A stretch of DNA of 64,000 nt from Enterovibrio norvegicus FF-33 (GCF_000286835.2 NZ_AJYD02000038.1:3081632-3145631); one strand, 5' to 3'; positions 49,746-60,079 are shown, counted from the first letter of the stretch. A program made the numbers and translations. Notes: generated by a model not told the origin, from the letters alone.

Positions 49746-50324
49746 TTATTTTTCCATTTCTTTTTCAACTAACTGGATCAAGATATGAATAATCTTGATA
49801 TGTACCTCTTGGATACGATCAGCATAACCAAAGTGAGGGACGCGGATTTCAATGTCCGCCAAACCCGCCATTTTGCCGCCGTCTTTACCCGTTAGCATAA
49901 TGGTTTTCATGCCTTTGGTTTTTGCAGCTTCAATCGCTTTCAGGATGTTACCTGAATTACCAGACGTCGATAGACCAAACAACACATCACCCTTCGAACC
50001 AACAGCTTCTAGGTAGCGTGAAAAAACAAATTCGTAGCCAAAATCGTTACTCACACAAGAAATATGGCTTGGGTCAGAAATCGCAATCGCAGGATAGCCT
50101 GGACGATTTTCACGGTAACGACCGGTCAACTCTTCAGCAAAGTGCATCGCGTCACAGTGCGAGCCACCGTTACCACATGACAACACTTTTCCGCCGGCTT
50201 TGAATGAATCTGCCAGCAAAGTTGCCGCCGCTTCAATATCAGCAATATTTTTGTCGTCACTAAGAAACGTATTTAGCACGTGAGCTGCTTCATTGAGCTC
50301 GGAGCGAATCAGATCTTGGTACAT
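49746..50324 (-). CDS. gmhA: Sedoheptulose-7-phosphate isomerase GmhA (LpcA)
   Basis: It makes the first heptose intermediate for LPS inner core. It has 192 residues and a SIS fold. The region [20 protein letters not shown] and the catalytic His/Glu near [16 protein letters not shown] are visible. The ATG at 50324 matches the conserved [13 protein letters not shown] start; a TTG two codons upstream is in frame but not needed. It is upstream of the YafJ gene on the same strand. Confidence 0.96.
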   Translation of the reverse strand: MYQDLIRSELNEAAHVLNTFLSDDKNIADIEAAATLLADSFKAGGKVLSCGNGGSHCDAMHFAEELTGRYRENRPGYPAIAISDPSHISCVSNDFGYEFVFSRYLEAVGSKGDVLFGLSTSGNSGNILKAIEAAKTKGMKTIMLTGKDGGKMAGLADIEIRVPHFGYADRIQEVHIKIIHILIQLVEKEMEK

Positions 50325-50554
50325 GGGCAATTCTCTTTATTGATTGTTGACTGTTTGCGGAGCAAGCCGCCGGCCTATCGAAGCAGTGTACCTGTAAAAG
50401 CCAGAAGCTGTCGATAATCAGGCTCACCTTCTGATTACTTCATAAAAACAGATGCCTAATAATTGCACGGCGTTTAATTGTCTCTCAGTGTGAAGCATTG
50501 TGCACATTTTTGCTGGTCATCATTTTACATTTCATTAAAAACCTGCTTACAATT

Positions 50555-50571
50555 AAGTGGTATGACCTCTT
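50555..50571 (+). promoter_or_regulatory. FadR-like operator upstream of fadE
   Basis: AAGTGGTATGACCTCTT contains the TGGT-N2-GACC core of the FadR palindrome and matches the E. coli fadB operator core TGGTACGACC at nearly every base. It lies 40 bp ahead of the fadE ATG. Fatty-acid induction through FadR is therefore expected. Confidence 0.6.
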
Positions 50572-50611
50572 ACCATTTAAAGATTGGGTTGATGGAGAAG
50601 GAGAACCTGAC

Positions 50612-53062
50612 ATGGCAACAACCCTGTACCTTACAACGTTCCTAGCAGTACTGGCGCTTTTGGCGTATCACCGCGCAGGACTGAAGATGTTCACCGCTGC
50701 AGCCGCGAGTTTGTTAATCGTTGGATCTCTAATGGGCAATATTGGCCAGCTTAGTTGGCTAGTTTTCTTTGCCGTGGCAATCCCCCTAAACGTGCGTTCT
50801 TTCCGCGAAAGTTGGTTAAGCAAACCTGCACTTAAGATGTTTAAAGGCGTGATGCCTGAAATGTCACAAACCGAAAAAGAAGCGATTGATGCAGGCACGG
50901 TATGGTGGGAAGCCGATCTTTTCCGAGGCGCCCCTGATTGGAATAAGTTACACGATATCCCAGCACCGCGTCTGAGTGCGGAAGAACGAGCCTTTCTTGA
51001 TGGCCCCGTGAACGAAGTGTGCCGAATGGTGAATGACTACCAAGTGACACACGAGCTTGCTGATCTTCCTGAAGATGTTTGGCAATTCCTGAAAGATCAC
51101 AAGTTCTTCGCCATGATCATCAAAAAAGAATATGGCGGCCTAGAGTTCTCCGCCTATGCACAGTCTTTAGTGCTGCAAAAGCTGACTGGCGTATCTAGCG
51201 TACTGTCTTCAACGGTTGGCGTACCAAACAGCCTCGGTCCTGGTGAGTTGCTGCAACACTACGGTACTGGCGATCAAAAAGACTACTACCTTCCACGCTT
51301 AGCAAAAGGCCTGGAAATCCCGTGCTTTGCACTGACTAGCCCAGAAGCAGGGTCTGACGCAGGCTCGATTCCTGATGAAGGTTTTATCACTAAAGGCATG
51401 TGGCAAGGCGAAGAAGTTCTGGGTATGTCAATTACTTGGAACAAGCGCTATATCACCCTTGCACCTGTTGCCACCGTTCTTGGTCTGGCATTTAAACTGA
51501 AAGACCCTGATAGCTTACTCGGCGACAAAGAAGATCTAGGTATTACCTGTGCGCTCATCCCGACCGATATTGACGGTGTGGAAATTGGTCGCCGCCATTT
51601 CCCACTGAACCTGCCGTTCCAAAATGGTCCAACGCGCGGTAACAACATTTTTGTCCCATTGAGCTTCATCATTGGTGGTCCTGATATGGCAGGACAAGGC
51701 TGGCGCATGCTGGTTGAATGTCTGTCAGTGGGTCGTGGCATTACGCTGCCTTCAAACTCGACAGGTGGCCTTAAATCCGTTGCATTGGCAACAGGCGCGT
51801 ATGCACGTATCCGTCGTCAATTCAAATTACCTATCGGTAAAATGGAAGGGATTGAAGAGCCTTTAGCACGTATCGGCGGTAATGCTTACGTCATGGATGC
51901 AGCCAGTGCGCTAACCGTGACGGGTATTGATTTGGGTGAGAAGCCCTCCGTCATTTCGGCCATTGTGAAATACCATTGTACTCACCGCGGCCAACGTGCC
52001 GTGATTGATGCCATGGACATTGTGGGCGGAAAAGGTATCTGTTTAGGGCCAAAGAACTTCTTGGCTCGCGGCTACCAAGGCTCGCCGATTGCGATTACCG
52101 TTGAAGGTGCCAATATTCTAACGCGCTCAATGATCATCTTCGGTCAAGGTGCAATCCGCTGTCATCCTTTCGTCTTGACGGAAATGGAAGCGGCATACAA
52201 TGAAAACGAACGTGAAGCACTCACTGCATTTGACCAAGCTTTGTTTGGCCATGTGGGCTTTGTGATCAGCAATCTAGTTCGTTCAGTATGGTTAGGCCTG
52301 ACTGACGGTCGTACCTCGAAAGCACCACGTAAAGATGAAACGGCTCGTTACTATCAGCAAATGAACCGCTATGCGTCAAACCTCGCGCTTCTAGCCGATA
52401 TTTCGATGGCAGTGCTGGGCGGAAACCTCAAACGTAAAGAGCGCCTTTCTGCACGTCTAGGAGACGTATTGAGCCAGCTCTACATGGCATCGTCTACCAT
52501 GAAGCGTTATGCCGATGAAGGCTACCAAAAAGCCGACCTTCCTTTGGTTCATTGGGGTATGCAAGACGCTCTCTACCAAACCGAAGAAGCGCTCATCGAG
52601 TTTCTAGCAAACTTCCCAAGCCGTTGGATAGCTGCACCACTGCGTGTCTTGTTGTTCCCATTTGGTACACGTCGCACCAAACCAAGTGACAAGCTCGATG
52701 GCAAAGTTGCTCAAATCCTGCAAACACCATGCGACACACGAAGCCGTATCGGTCGTGGTCAGTTCCTTGAGGCCTCAGAGCACAATCCCGTCGGTAAGAT
52801 TGAGAAAGCGCTCCTCGATATCTTGGCGGCCGAACCTGTTTATAAAAAGGTCTGTGACGCAACCGGTAAAAAACTACCGTTCATGTTCTTGGATAAAGTG
52901 GCGGATGTGGGTTTGAGTGAAGGTGTTATCACTGAAAAAGAAGCTGACATTCTGCGCATTGCAGAAGAAGGTCGATTGGAAACCATCAACGTCGATGATT
53001 TTGAGTCTGATGAACTTGCAGCGGCAAGCAAAGCATTAGATAAAGTGACTCACGCGGCATAA
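50612..53062 (+). CDS. fadE: Acyl-CoA dehydrogenase FadE
   Basis: It performs the first oxidative step of fatty-acid beta-oxidation at the inner membrane. The protein has 816 residues (E. coli FadE 814). Two N-terminal membrane helices (about 3-20 and 28-50) are followed by the ACAD domains: [51 protein letters not shown] [15 protein letters not shown], and a long C-terminal FadE-specific domain. The ATG at 50612 has an AAGGAG box and a FadR-like site upstream; the longer frame starting 50498 lacks one. Confidence 0.95.
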   Translation: MATTLYLTTFLAVLALLAYHRAGLKMFTAAAASLLIVGSLMGNIGQLSWLVFFAVAIPLNVRSFRESWLSKPALKMFKGVMPEMSQTEKEAIDAGTVWWEADLFRGAPDWNKLHDIPAPRLSAEERAFLDGPVNEVCRMVNDYQVTHELADLPEDVWQFLKDHKFFAMIIKKEYGGLEFSAYAQSLVLQKLTGVSSVLSSTVGVPNSLGPGELLQHYGTGDQKDYYLPRLAKGLEIPCFALTSPEAGSDAGSIPDEGFITKGMWQGEEVLGMSITWNKRYITLAPVATVLGLAFKLKDPDSLLGDKEDLGITCALIPTDIDGVEIGRRHFPLNLPFQNGPTRGNNIFVPLSFIIGGPDMAGQGWRMLVECLSVGRGITLPSNSTGGLKSVALATGAYARIRRQFKLPIGKMEGIEEPLARIGGNAYVMDAASALTVTGIDLGEKPSVISAIVKYHCTHRGQRAVIDAMDIVGGKGICLGPKNFLARGYQGSPIAITVEGANILTRSMIIFGQGAIRCHPFVLTEMEAAYNENEREALTAFDQALFGHVGFVISNLVRSVWLGLTDGRTSKAPRKDETARYYQQMNRYASNLALLADISMAVLGGNLKRKERLSARLGDVLSQLYMASSTMKRYADEGYQKADLPLVHWGMQDALYQTEEALIEFLANFPSRWIAAPLRVLLFPFGTRRTKPSDKLDGKVAQILQTPCDTRSRIGRGQFLEASEHNPVGKIEKALLDILAAEPVYKKVCDATGKKLPFMFLDKVADVGLSEGVITEKEADILRIAEEGRLETINVDDFESDELAAASKALDKVTHAA

Positions 53063-53083
53063 CCTGCCACACAAGCAAAAGCC

Positions 53084-53112
53084 AAAAAGGAGAAGCCTCG
53101 CTTCTCCTTTTT
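53084..53112. terminator. Bidirectional terminator after fadE
   Basis: A 13-bp stem AAAAAGGAGAAGC / GCTTCTCCTTTTT with a three-base loop, then a long T-run. Confidence 0.92.
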
Positions 53113-53190
53113 TTTGTCTCCCCTCAACGTGTCGTATCTGCAGTTAACCGTTGTCGCTAGCTGTGTGACTAACGCAGAACACTCATCGTA

Positions 53191-54474
53191 CTACGCTGCT
53201 TTGTCAGGCTCTTCAGGTGGCGGCGCCTCTAACTCTTCTTCCGTTTCGGCGGCTAGCTTCTTGGCTTTAATCTTACGAATGATGAACCACGTCAATATCG
53301 CCAGTATCAACAGCAAAATATTGCCGCCAATGATGGTGATCATCGCCATCTTGCGGTCTTCTTCACGCTGTATGGCTTGGCGTTTTTCTTCTTCGATACG
53401 CGCACGTTCAGCCTCACGCTCTTCGCGCTCAAGCTTCGCCTGCTCTATCGCTTCATAATCCGCTACCGCAAAAGTCTGCTCGGGTAAATGGAAGACAAGA
53501 GGACGCCCTGATAATTTGTCCGTTCCGTAAAGCCAAGCAAACCATTTGTGTCTTCCAGGTTCGCCAAAGTTATCTATCTCAACATTCAGCGCGGTGTAAT
53601 CCTTATTGGATACGCCTTGATAAACCGAAAGTTTACCGTTGGTATCCGTAAATTCAGCGTGCGCTGCGATGGTGCCCGTTTCAATGCTGGCGCTGTCAGA
53701 TTCCACCAGCAAATGATGTGGCAGGGCTTTTTTACGACTTTGCGTAAAAGTAGCCATCAGCGGTGTTGGATAAACCAGCACTTCTTGTTCAAGGGTACGG
53801 AAGAACACGCCATTGCCCGATGTCACCCGAGCACGGTATTTCCCTGGAGGGGCGTTAACGGGCAATTCAACAGTGAAAATGCCATCACCCGCGGTTTCAT
53901 CAAGTCCTGATCCGTCATCCACAAATAGTCCAAGAGACATTTCCTGAGGACGTTGGTCAACCGGAATGTCATCAACGCTTTCTATGTATTCAGTAAAGGT
54001 GACCGTCAACTCAACACGATCAAGGAAATCCCGCAGATTTAGGGGTTCATTTGCTTGCATCAGACGGGCAGTAAATTTGAGGGTCTCTCCCTGATAGAGC
54101 CTACTAGGGAAAGTGTCTACTTTCATGCTGAGTTCGGAAAGTATGCGGATCTTGTTCTCGGGCGTGACTTTTCCAATGGCCTGCCAAGGGCCGGGCATCG
54201 GGTTAAGAACAGACACAATATCCATATCTGATTCTTGATGCCAAGAGACACTGTCTGGATGTCTCCACGCATATAACTTAGTGCCATCAGGCTGAACCAG
54301 CACAACAGGTTGACTTGGATTCTGCCGATAGATAACAAAGGCGACCTGAGTGATGGTGGAGTCGATCCGAAAACGGTTGTTGAGCAAACGAATATCACGA
54401 TCAGATGTCTGTTCCGCTGCGACGTTAAATACCGTCAACAGCGCAAGCAGCACGCCAATCCACCCAGTTTTCAT
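53191..54474 (-). CDS. TIGR03503-type membrane protein
   Basis: A 427-residue protein. The ATG at 54474 (box GGAGAAGG) gives a signal peptide ending FNVAAE, followed by a beta-rich periplasmic domain (about 25-310) with immunoglobulin-like strands. A highly charged coiled segment (EREEREAERARIEEEKRQ) precedes a C-terminal membrane helix (ITIIGGNILLLILAILTWF) and a short acidic, proline-rich cytosolic tail. The architecture fits TIGR03503, conserved next to dnaQ in Vibrio and Shewanella relatives; the function is unknown. It is 11 bp from dnaQ and probably co-transcribed behind it. Confidence 0.75.
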   Translation of the reverse strand: MKTGWIGVLLALLTVFNVAAEQTSDRDIRLLNNRFRIDSTITQVAFVIYRQNPSQPVVLVQPDGTKLYAWRHPDSVSWHQESDMDIVSVLNPMPGPWQAIGKVTPENKIRILSELSMKVDTFPSRLYQGETLKFTARLMQANEPLNLRDFLDRVELTVTFTEYIESVDDIPVDQRPQEMSLGLFVDDGSGLDETAGDGIFTVELPVNAPPGKYRARVTSGNGVFFRTLEQEVLVYPTPLMATFTQSRKKALPHHLLVESDSASIETGTIAAHAEFTDTNGKLSVYQGVSNKDYTALNVEIDNFGEPGRHKWFAWLYGTDKLSGRPLVFHLPEQTFAVADYEAIEQAKLEREEREAERARIEEEKRQAIQREEDRKMAMITIIGGNILLLILAILTWFIIRKIKAKKLAAETEEELEAPPPEEPDKAA

Positions 54475-54485
54475 ACCTTCTCCTG

Positions 54486-55214
54486 TCACCGCCAGAGACA
54501 ACTACCGTTTTTCGCAATAACGTCTAGCTGCGCTTCATGTTCTTTTAGTTCATCGGCAGATGCATGGATGATCTTTAGCTTTTTCGTACCGGCTTCGACA
54601 CGACGAATGGATTCGCCATTGGCATCTTGATCATTTGAGTCTCTTCCACTGAATGCCAAGGTTGTCTGGCCGCCTGTCATCAGCAAATAAACGTCAGCAA
54701 GGATCTCAGCATCCAACAATGCGCCGTGCAGCGTTCGGTGTGAGTTGTCTATGCCATAACGATCACAAAGCACATCAAGGTTATTGCGTTTCCCAGGGAA
54801 GATTTTCCTTGCCATGGCAAGGGTATCCGTGACCTTACAGTAGTCCGTGGTTTTGCCAATTTTGGGGTTTAATGTCTGGAATTCATTGTCCATAAAGCTG
54901 ACATCAAAGGGCGCATTGTGTGCTACCAATTCGGCGCCTTTAATGAACTCTAGAAAGTCTTGATGGATCTTTGCATAGTCAGGCTTATCAACCAGAAATT
55001 CATCAGTAATACCGTGGACAGAAATTGCCTCAGGATCTATTTGACGATCGGGTTTGATGTAGACGTGGAAATGTCTCCCCGTTAACTTACGGTTAACGAT
55101 TTCCACGGCGCCAATTTCAATGATTTTGTGCCCTTCATAAACAGGGCCACCTTCACGGTTCATACCCGTGGTTTCTGTATCGAGAACGATTATTCTGTCG
55201 TAACTGGCTTTCAT
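54486..55214 (-). CDS. dnaQ: DNA polymerase III epsilon subunit (proofreading exonuclease)
   Basis: The 3'-5' proofreading exonuclease of the replicase. The 242-residue protein has ExoI IIVLDTETTGMN (Asp/Glu), ExoII HNAPFDVSFMD and ExoIII GALLDAEILADVY with an HG just before, plus the C-terminal helix region that binds the alpha subunit. It diverges from rnhA with 51 bp between start codons, the usual dnaQ/rnhA arrangement, and leads the TIGR03503 gene. Confidence 0.96.
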   Translation of the reverse strand: MKASYDRIIVLDTETTGMNREGGPVYEGHKIIEIGAVEIVNRKLTGRHFHVYIKPDRQIDPEAISVHGITDEFLVDKPDYAKIHQDFLEFIKGAELVAHNAPFDVSFMDNEFQTLNPKIGKTTDYCKVTDTLAMARKIFPGKRNNLDVLCDRYGIDNSHRTLHGALLDAEILADVYLLMTGGQTTLAFSGRDSNDQDANGESIRRVEAGTKKLKIIHASADELKEHEAQLDVIAKNGSCLWR

Positions 55215-55265
55215 GACGTCACTTGTGTCAGACTTATTGATTAATTTAAGTAGATACTAACAAAT

Positions 55266-55733
55266 ATGGTCAAGCAGGTAGAAATTTTCACGGATGGTTC
55301 TTGTCTCGGTAATCCGGGCCCGGGTGGTTATGGGGTCGTTTTACGCTACAAACAGCACGAAAAAGAACTAAGCGAAGGCTTTGACCTGACCACCAATAAC
55401 CGCATGGAGTTGCTCGCTGCCATCGTGGGGCTAGCCAGTCTGAAAGAGCACTGCACGGTGGTACTCACCACCGACAGCCAATACGTTCGTCAGGGCATTA
55501 CACAATGGATACATAACTGGAAAAAGCGCGGATGGAAAACAGCCGATAAAAAACCAGTGAAAAATGCCGACCTTTGGCAGAAATTGGACTTGGAAGCACA
55601 ACGTCATACGATTGATTGGCAATGGGTGAAAGGCCATACTGGGCACCCAGAAAATGAACGTTGTGATGAACTAGCAAGAACGGGGGCAGAGAACCCAACA
55701 GGCCCGGACACAGGCTATCAACCTAGCGAATAG
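55266..55733 (+). CDS. rnhA: Ribonuclease HI
   Basis: It removes RNA from RNA:DNA hybrids. The 155-residue protein carries the DEDD active site: [14 protein letters not shown] (Asp10), NNRMELLA (Glu48), TTDSQYVRQ (Asp70) and [10 protein letters not shown] (Asp134). It diverges from dnaQ and converges with the YafS-like gene at a gap of four bases with no terminator between. Confidence 0.97.
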   Translation: MVKQVEIFTDGSCLGNPGPGGYGVVLRYKQHEKELSEGFDLTTNNRMELLAAIVGLASLKEHCTVVLTTDSQYVRQGITQWIHNWKKRGWKTADKKPVKNADLWQKLDLEAQRHTIDWQWVKGHTGHPENERCDELARTGAENPTGPDTGYQPSE

Positions 55734-55737
55734 CGTC

Positions 55738-56466
55738 TTACGCGCCGCCAGTTCGGTAATTGATACCCACTGGCGATAGTTGCTTCTTTAGTTTCAACTT
55801 TGCTTTTATCAGTTTTAAAGGGTAAGTGCGTTTTCGCGCCACGATGAAATACAGCGACCCCATCGCTGGCAACAACCCAGAGCATGCATTTTCAAACCAA
55901 ACCCCGCAGGTACGATGCTTTGTAACCGGAATAAGCCCGAAACAGGACATTTCGACCAGCTCATAATTCAGCAGCCCTAACCAATCTCGCACTCGAAGCG
56001 GAGAAAACATTCGCCCATTCCACGGCAGTTGATTCTTCCGCCACGGTATTATGCGGCCGATCCCCATCAAACTGCTAGGATTCACTCCCGATATGACTAA
56101 ATAGCCATCATCTATCATTACCCTATCGATTTCGCGTAGAAGCCGGTGGGGATCATCCGAATAATCGAGTTGATTGGCGAGAATACAAACATCGAAAGCT
56201 TTATCAACAAACGGCAATTCGTAACTTTCAGATTCAACATTTCGCAGAGGATTTAACTTATCAATGCAGACCTGATGATGAATGTTACAATGCCCACTGG
56301 TTAATTCGATGCTTAAACCACCCAGTTTGAGCATGTGATAGCCGAAGAAGCGAGGGAGCCATTCATCCAGCCGTGTCTGTATGTGTGAGCACGCCCACTC
56401 GCCATGAGCGAATTGATCCCATGTATAAGGGTATTCCAGTGGACGTTGACTGCGTGCTGGTTTCAT
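55738..56466 (-). CDS. YafS-like SAM-dependent methyltransferase
   Basis: A 242-residue protein of the class I methyltransferase superfamily. The methyltransferase body (about 70-180) has ANQLDYSDDPHRLLREIDRV and VISGVNPSSLMGIGRIIPWRK, as in YafS. The canonical glycine-rich SAM loop (GxGxG) is not obvious, so the activity is uncertain. It lies between rnhA and gloB as in E. coli, with gloB divergent. The substrate is unknown. Confidence 0.85.
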   Translation of the reverse strand: MKPARSQRPLEYPYTWDQFAHGEWACSHIQTRLDEWLPRFFGYHMLKLGGLSIELTSGHCNIHHQVCIDKLNPLRNVESESYELPFVDKAFDVCILANQLDYSDDPHRLLREIDRVMIDDGYLVISGVNPSSLMGIGRIIPWRKNQLPWNGRMFSPLRVRDWLGLLNYELVEMSCFGLIPVTKHRTCGVWFENACSGLLPAMGSLYFIVARKRTYPLKLIKAKLKLKKQLSPVGINYRTGGA

Positions 56467-56497
56467 AGTGTATTTGAGTTATAGCTGGAGAGTTTAA

Positions 56498-57256
56498 ATG
56501 CTATCTGTATCAAGCATACCCGCATTAAATGACAATTACATCTGGCTGATAAAAAATGATGACAATCATTGTGTTGTTGTCGACCCAGGAGATGCCACGC
56601 CCGTTTTTGCGTTCTTAGAGAACCACGGCCTTATCTTAGACGCAATATTGATTACCCACCACCATGACGATCATGTTGGTGGTGTGCCTGAGCTCACATC
56701 GCATTACCCGAACACCTCGGTTTATGGCCCAGCGACCGCTCGCTTCCCTCAAGTTACTCACCCCCTGAAGGACAAATCAACATTTACCCTTTTCGGTAGT
56801 GAGTTCGTTGTGCGCGAAGTGCCAGGGCATACCCTTGATCATATTGTCTATTATTCAGAGGATATGCTGTTTTGCGGTGACACTCTCTTTTCAGGCGGTT
56901 GTGGCCGATTGTTCGAGGGCAGCCCGGCTCAGATGCACAAGTCGTTATCACTCCTGTCGTCTCTGCCTGACGATACATTGGTGTTCTGCGCGCACGAATA
57001 CACACAATCAAACCTAAAATTTGCTCAAGCCGTTGAACCCAGCAATACTGCGCTTAAGGATTATTCTTTGAGCGTTGATGTGTTGAGATCTAACAACAAG
57101 ATCACGTTGCCATCAACGATTGGAAAAGAAAAAAATATCAATCCATTTTTGCGCGTTGATCAAGCCTCAATAAAATCGGCAGTTCAACATCGTGCAACGG
57201 ATAGCTCAGAAACAGAAACGTTTGCGGCGCTCCGACGCTGGAAAGATGAATTTTGA
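56498..57256 (+). CDS. gloB: Hydroxyacylglutathione hydrolase (glyoxalase II)
   Basis: It cleaves S-lactoylglutathione in methylglyoxal detoxification. The 252-residue metallo-beta-lactamase fold has ITHHHDDHVGG (HxHxDH, about 55-60), VPGHTLDHIVYY, GDTLFSGGCGRLFEG and CAHEYTQSNLKFA. It is divergent from yafS-type and followed by mltD. Confidence 0.96.
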   Translation: MLSVSSIPALNDNYIWLIKNDDNHCVVVDPGDATPVFAFLENHGLILDAILITHHHDDHVGGVPELTSHYPNTSVYGPATARFPQVTHPLKDKSTFTLFGSEFVVREVPGHTLDHIVYYSEDMLFCGDTLFSGGCGRLFEGSPAQMHKSLSLLSSLPDDTLVFCAHEYTQSNLKFAQAVEPSNTALKDYSLSVDVLRSNNKITLPSTIGKEKNINPFLRVDQASIKSAVQHRATDSSETETFAALRRWKDEF

Positions 57257-57283
57257 CGCAAGTCACTTGTAAGCAGCATTGAA

Positions 57284-57311
57284 GGCCGATTACTATCATC
57301 GGCCAATTTTT
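57284..57311 (+). terminator. Terminator between gloB and mltD
   Basis: The stem GGCCGAT (57284-57290) / ATCGGCC (57298-57304) with a 7-base loop, followed by AATTTTT. It separates gloB from mltD, which would then need its own promoter or read-through. Confidence 0.75.
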
Positions 57312-57328
57312 GAAAGGTTAGGTTATTA

Positions 57329-58891
57329 ATGAAGTTCCGTTATGTATTAGTGGGATCGATGTTCCTCGCAGGATGCCAATTGACTGGGCAAGATGACGTC
57401 GCGACAACGACTAATACGCCAGAACAGCAGGAAGCGTTGCTGACCCACGAGAAAGCTGAAAACACTCAGGTTGAAGCAGTGGTCGTAACACCTGTCATCA
57501 CCCCGCAAAGTCAGGAGGATGTCTGGGATCGGATTACCATGCAGTTGGAAATGCCCGTACCAGAAAACAAGCGGGTGCAATATTACCGCAACTGGTATTT
57601 GAAAAACCCTCTGCATCTACAAACAGTCGCTAAACGCGCAGAACCTTTCCTCCACCTCATCACAGAAAAAGTCGAAGAGCGCGGAATCCCGCTCGAGATT
57701 GCTTTACTTCCAGTCGTGGAAAGCTCATTCGATCAGTTTGCATACTCACATGGTCGTGCGGCAGGTTTATGGCAATTTGTGCCGGATACAGGTCGTCGAT
57801 TTGGACTAGAGCAAAACTGGTGGTATGACGGTCGTCGAGATGTGGTCGCATCGACTGACGCAGCGTTAGATTTATTGGAATATCTTCACAAAAAATTTGA
57901 TGGTGATTGGCTACACGCACTAGCGGCATACAACACCGGCGAAGGGCGAGTATTTCGCGCCATTAGAAACAATAAAGCCAAAGGCCTGCCGACTGATTTT
58001 TGGTCACTGTCGCTACCGAAAGAAACCCGAGGGTATGTTCCTAAGCTGATTGCTGTCGCTGACGTGATTAAAAACAAAGACAAATACGGCTTGTCTATAC
58101 CTGAGGTTGCCAACAAACCAGTGGTTGAATTGGTAGAGCCTAACGTTCAAATGGATTTAGCCCTTGCTGCGAATTATGCGGGACTGTCTCTTTCTGAACT
58201 TCAGAGCTTAAACCCTGCATACAACCATTGGGCTACAGCGCCTGATGGTGTGACTCATCTTCTGTTGCCAAAAGAAAACATAGCTCGCTTTAATGCTCAG
58301 CTAGCAGAGAATAATAACCAAGGTATCAAAGTTACCCGTTACAAAGTTAAAAGTGGTGATTCTTTAGGTCTGGTCGCACAGCGTCACAATACAACAGTAA
58401 AATTGATACAACGTGCCAACAGCATTAAAGGAACCAGTATTCGTGTTGGACAACACCTTATAATCCCTGTCGCACTTCAAGACGAAAGCCAATACGCCCT
58501 AAGCGCACCGCAACGTCTAGCCAAAATGACCAGTAAAAAACGCGGAGATTACAAACTCACACACACCGTTGCCAGAGGTGACAGCTTTTGGACCATATCG
58601 CGTAAGCATGGTGTCTCTCATGGAGAACTCGCACGTTGGAATGGCATGAGCCCGAAAGATCCATTACGTATCGGCCAAGACCTGGTGGTTTGGAAGAAAG
58701 GGGAAGATGGAGCACGTATCCGCACTATTTTTTACAAAATCCGCGAAGGTGATTCATTGAGCAGTATTGCTTCACGCTATGGCGTGTCAGTGACGGACCT
58801 TGTTAAATGGAACGCTCTGAAAAAGAGCGCTTATATCAAGCCAGGGCAAAAACTGAAGCTGCATATCGATGTGACTAAAGTCAGCGCATAA
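57329..58891 (+). CDS. mltD: Membrane-bound lytic transglycosylase D
   Basis: A murein-cleaving lipoprotein of the outer membrane. The 520-residue protein has a lipobox LAGC (Cys16) and a goose-type/SLT catalytic domain (about 100-260) with the Glu in LPVVESSFDQFAYSHGRAAG and AYNTGEGRV. Three LysM repeats at the C-terminus (about 344-385, 405-450 and 470-515), each with YKVKSGDSL-, HTVARGDSF- or YKIREGDSL-type cores, bind peptidoglycan. gloB-mltD is the usual vibrio/enteric order. Confidence 0.96.
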   Translation: MKFRYVLVGSMFLAGCQLTGQDDVATTTNTPEQQEALLTHEKAENTQVEAVVVTPVITPQSQEDVWDRITMQLEMPVPENKRVQYYRNWYLKNPLHLQTVAKRAEPFLHLITEKVEERGIPLEIALLPVVESSFDQFAYSHGRAAGLWQFVPDTGRRFGLEQNWWYDGRRDVVASTDAALDLLEYLHKKFDGDWLHALAAYNTGEGRVFRAIRNNKAKGLPTDFWSLSLPKETRGYVPKLIAVADVIKNKDKYGLSIPEVANKPVVELVEPNVQMDLALAANYAGLSLSELQSLNPAYNHWATAPDGVTHLLLPKENIARFNAQLAENNNQGIKVTRYKVKSGDSLGLVAQRHNTTVKLIQRANSIKGTSIRVGQHLIIPVALQDESQYALSAPQRLAKMTSKKRGDYKLTHTVARGDSFWTISRKHGVSHGELARWNGMSPKDPLRIGQDLVVWKKGEDGARIRTIFYKIREGDSLSSIASRYGVSVTDLVKWNALKKSAYIKPGQKLKLHIDVTKVSA

Positions 58892-58917
58892 CACGTCTGG
58901 CATCTACATTGAAAAAT

Positions 58918-58955
58918 ATAAAAAACGCGTTGTATTGATACAACGCGTTTTTTAT
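58918..58955. terminator. Bidirectional terminator, 18-bp stem
   Basis: A nearly self-contained hairpin, ATAAAAAACGCGTTGTAT with its exact reverse complement and a two-base loop, between convergent mltD and the LysR gene. Confidence 0.92.
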
Positions 58956-58956
58956 A

Positions 58957-59862
58957 TCACATCACCATAGGGTGACGTTTCATCATTCTTATCCCTTCCC
59001 GCTTGAAACAATCGACTAACGGGTTCTCTGCCATATCGACTCGCCAAACAAACGATAATGAACGTGAAATATCGAGTTCAGGTACATTCAGCGCAACCAA
59101 TTTACCGTTTTCAATGTAACGTTCCACATCTAGATACGGCAAGCAGGTTAAATATGAGCCATTCGCGACAAGGCTCCGAATGACAGGAACATGTTCGTAT
59201 TCCCGCCAAACATCCAAGTCTGCAATGTGATTGGAAATCGCACTTTCAAACGCGGTTCGCGTGCCTGAACCATGTTCTCGCAATACCCATTTCGCTTGCT
59301 CCAACTGTGCAATGCTGACGCGATCGTAACGCGAAAAAGGGTGATGAGCAGAGGCGACGATTTTCAGGTGATCTGTACACAAAGATTCTTGATGAAGGCG
59401 ATTGTCATCGCATCGCCCCTCAATAATACCCAAATCATAGCGGTAATCGAGGACACCAGATATAACTGAACTGGTACTGTGAACACCAAGCGAAATGCGA
59501 ATTTCCGGAAAGTCATTATCAATAATACTGATAAGGTCCGGAACTAGGTGCTCTGCGGGGGTTTGACTTGCTCCTAAGCGAATTTCACCACTCAGTAAGT
59601 GCTGATCATAAAACCCCATTTCAATGTGTTGAGCATCTCTCAAAAGACGTTTGGCTTTAGGTCTCAACCAACTTCCCCAGTGCGTAAGGAGTAACCGTTT
59701 CCCCTTACGTTCAAATAATGGCCTACCAAGCATTTTTTCTAACTGTGCCAGTGACATACTGGTTGCCGACTGTGTCAGAGACAGCACTTCAGCGGCCTGA
59801 CTAACACTGCCAGTATCTGCCACAGTGTCAAATACTGCTAACTGTTTGAGTGAATATCGCAT
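58957..59862 (-). CDS. LysR-family regulator, YeiE-like
   Basis: A 301-residue LTTR. The N-terminal winged HTH (residues 1-60) contains QAAEVLSLTQSATSMSLAQL. The effector domain shows the YeiE-type segment LREHGSGTRTAFESAI (compare LRERGSGTRE in E. coli YeiE) and VLDYRYDLGIIEGRC. YeiE is implicated in sulfite/flagellar control in enterics; the effector here is not known. It is divergent from the FNT-CBS gene, the classical LTTR arrangement, with a perfect palindrome between them (59957-59973). Its own promoter must also lie there. Confidence 0.88.
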   Translation of the reverse strand: MRYSLKQLAVFDTVADTGSVSQAAEVLSLTQSATSMSLAQLEKMLGRPLFERKGKRLLLTHWGSWLRPKAKRLLRDAQHIEMGFYDQHLLSGEIRLGASQTPAEHLVPDLISIIDNDFPEIRISLGVHSTSSVISGVLDYRYDLGIIEGRCDDNRLHQESLCTDHLKIVASAHHPFSRYDRVSIAQLEQAKWVLREHGSGTRTAFESAISNHIADLDVWREYEHVPVIRSLVANGSYLTCLPYLDVERYIENGKLVALNVPELDISRSLSFVWRVDMAENPLVDCFKREGIRMMKRHPMVM

Positions 59863-59956
59863 CGCTTTTCTTCCCTAAAAAGAGTCACTGAAATAACCCT
59901 AAAGACATCATGTCTCCATTGTACCTACCACGGAAAAATCATCAATAAATCTGAAT

Positions 59957-59973
59957 ATAATTCAAAGAATTAT
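59957..59973. promoter_or_regulatory. Perfect 17-bp palindrome, candidate LysR-type operator
   Basis: ATAATTCAAAGAATTAT is a perfect inverted repeat (7-bp arms, 3-bp centre) and includes a T-N11-A LTTR motif (T at 59958, A at 59970-region when read as TAATTC...GAATTA). It lies 95 bp from the LysR start codon and 107 bp before the FNT-CBS start, a typical position for an LTTR recognition site. Confidence 0.65.
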
Positions 59974-59976
59974 CAA

Positions 59977-59990
59977 TTGTACTTGATCAA
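59977..59990 (+). promoter_or_regulatory. FNR-like half-conserved site upstream of the FNT-CBS gene
   Basis: TTGTACTTGATCAA keeps the right half-site ATCAA of the FNR consensus TTGAT-N4-ATCAA exactly; the left half differs at two of five bases. Anaerobic induction of a formate/nitrite-type channel would be reasonable, but the match is only suggestive. Confidence 0.35.
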
Positions 59991-60079
59991 CCATTCCCCA
60001 TTACGCTGATTAAGAAGCAAGGCAATCGCCAAGCTAAATCACAAGGAGAATGACATGAATACATATGGGAGGCATTGCG

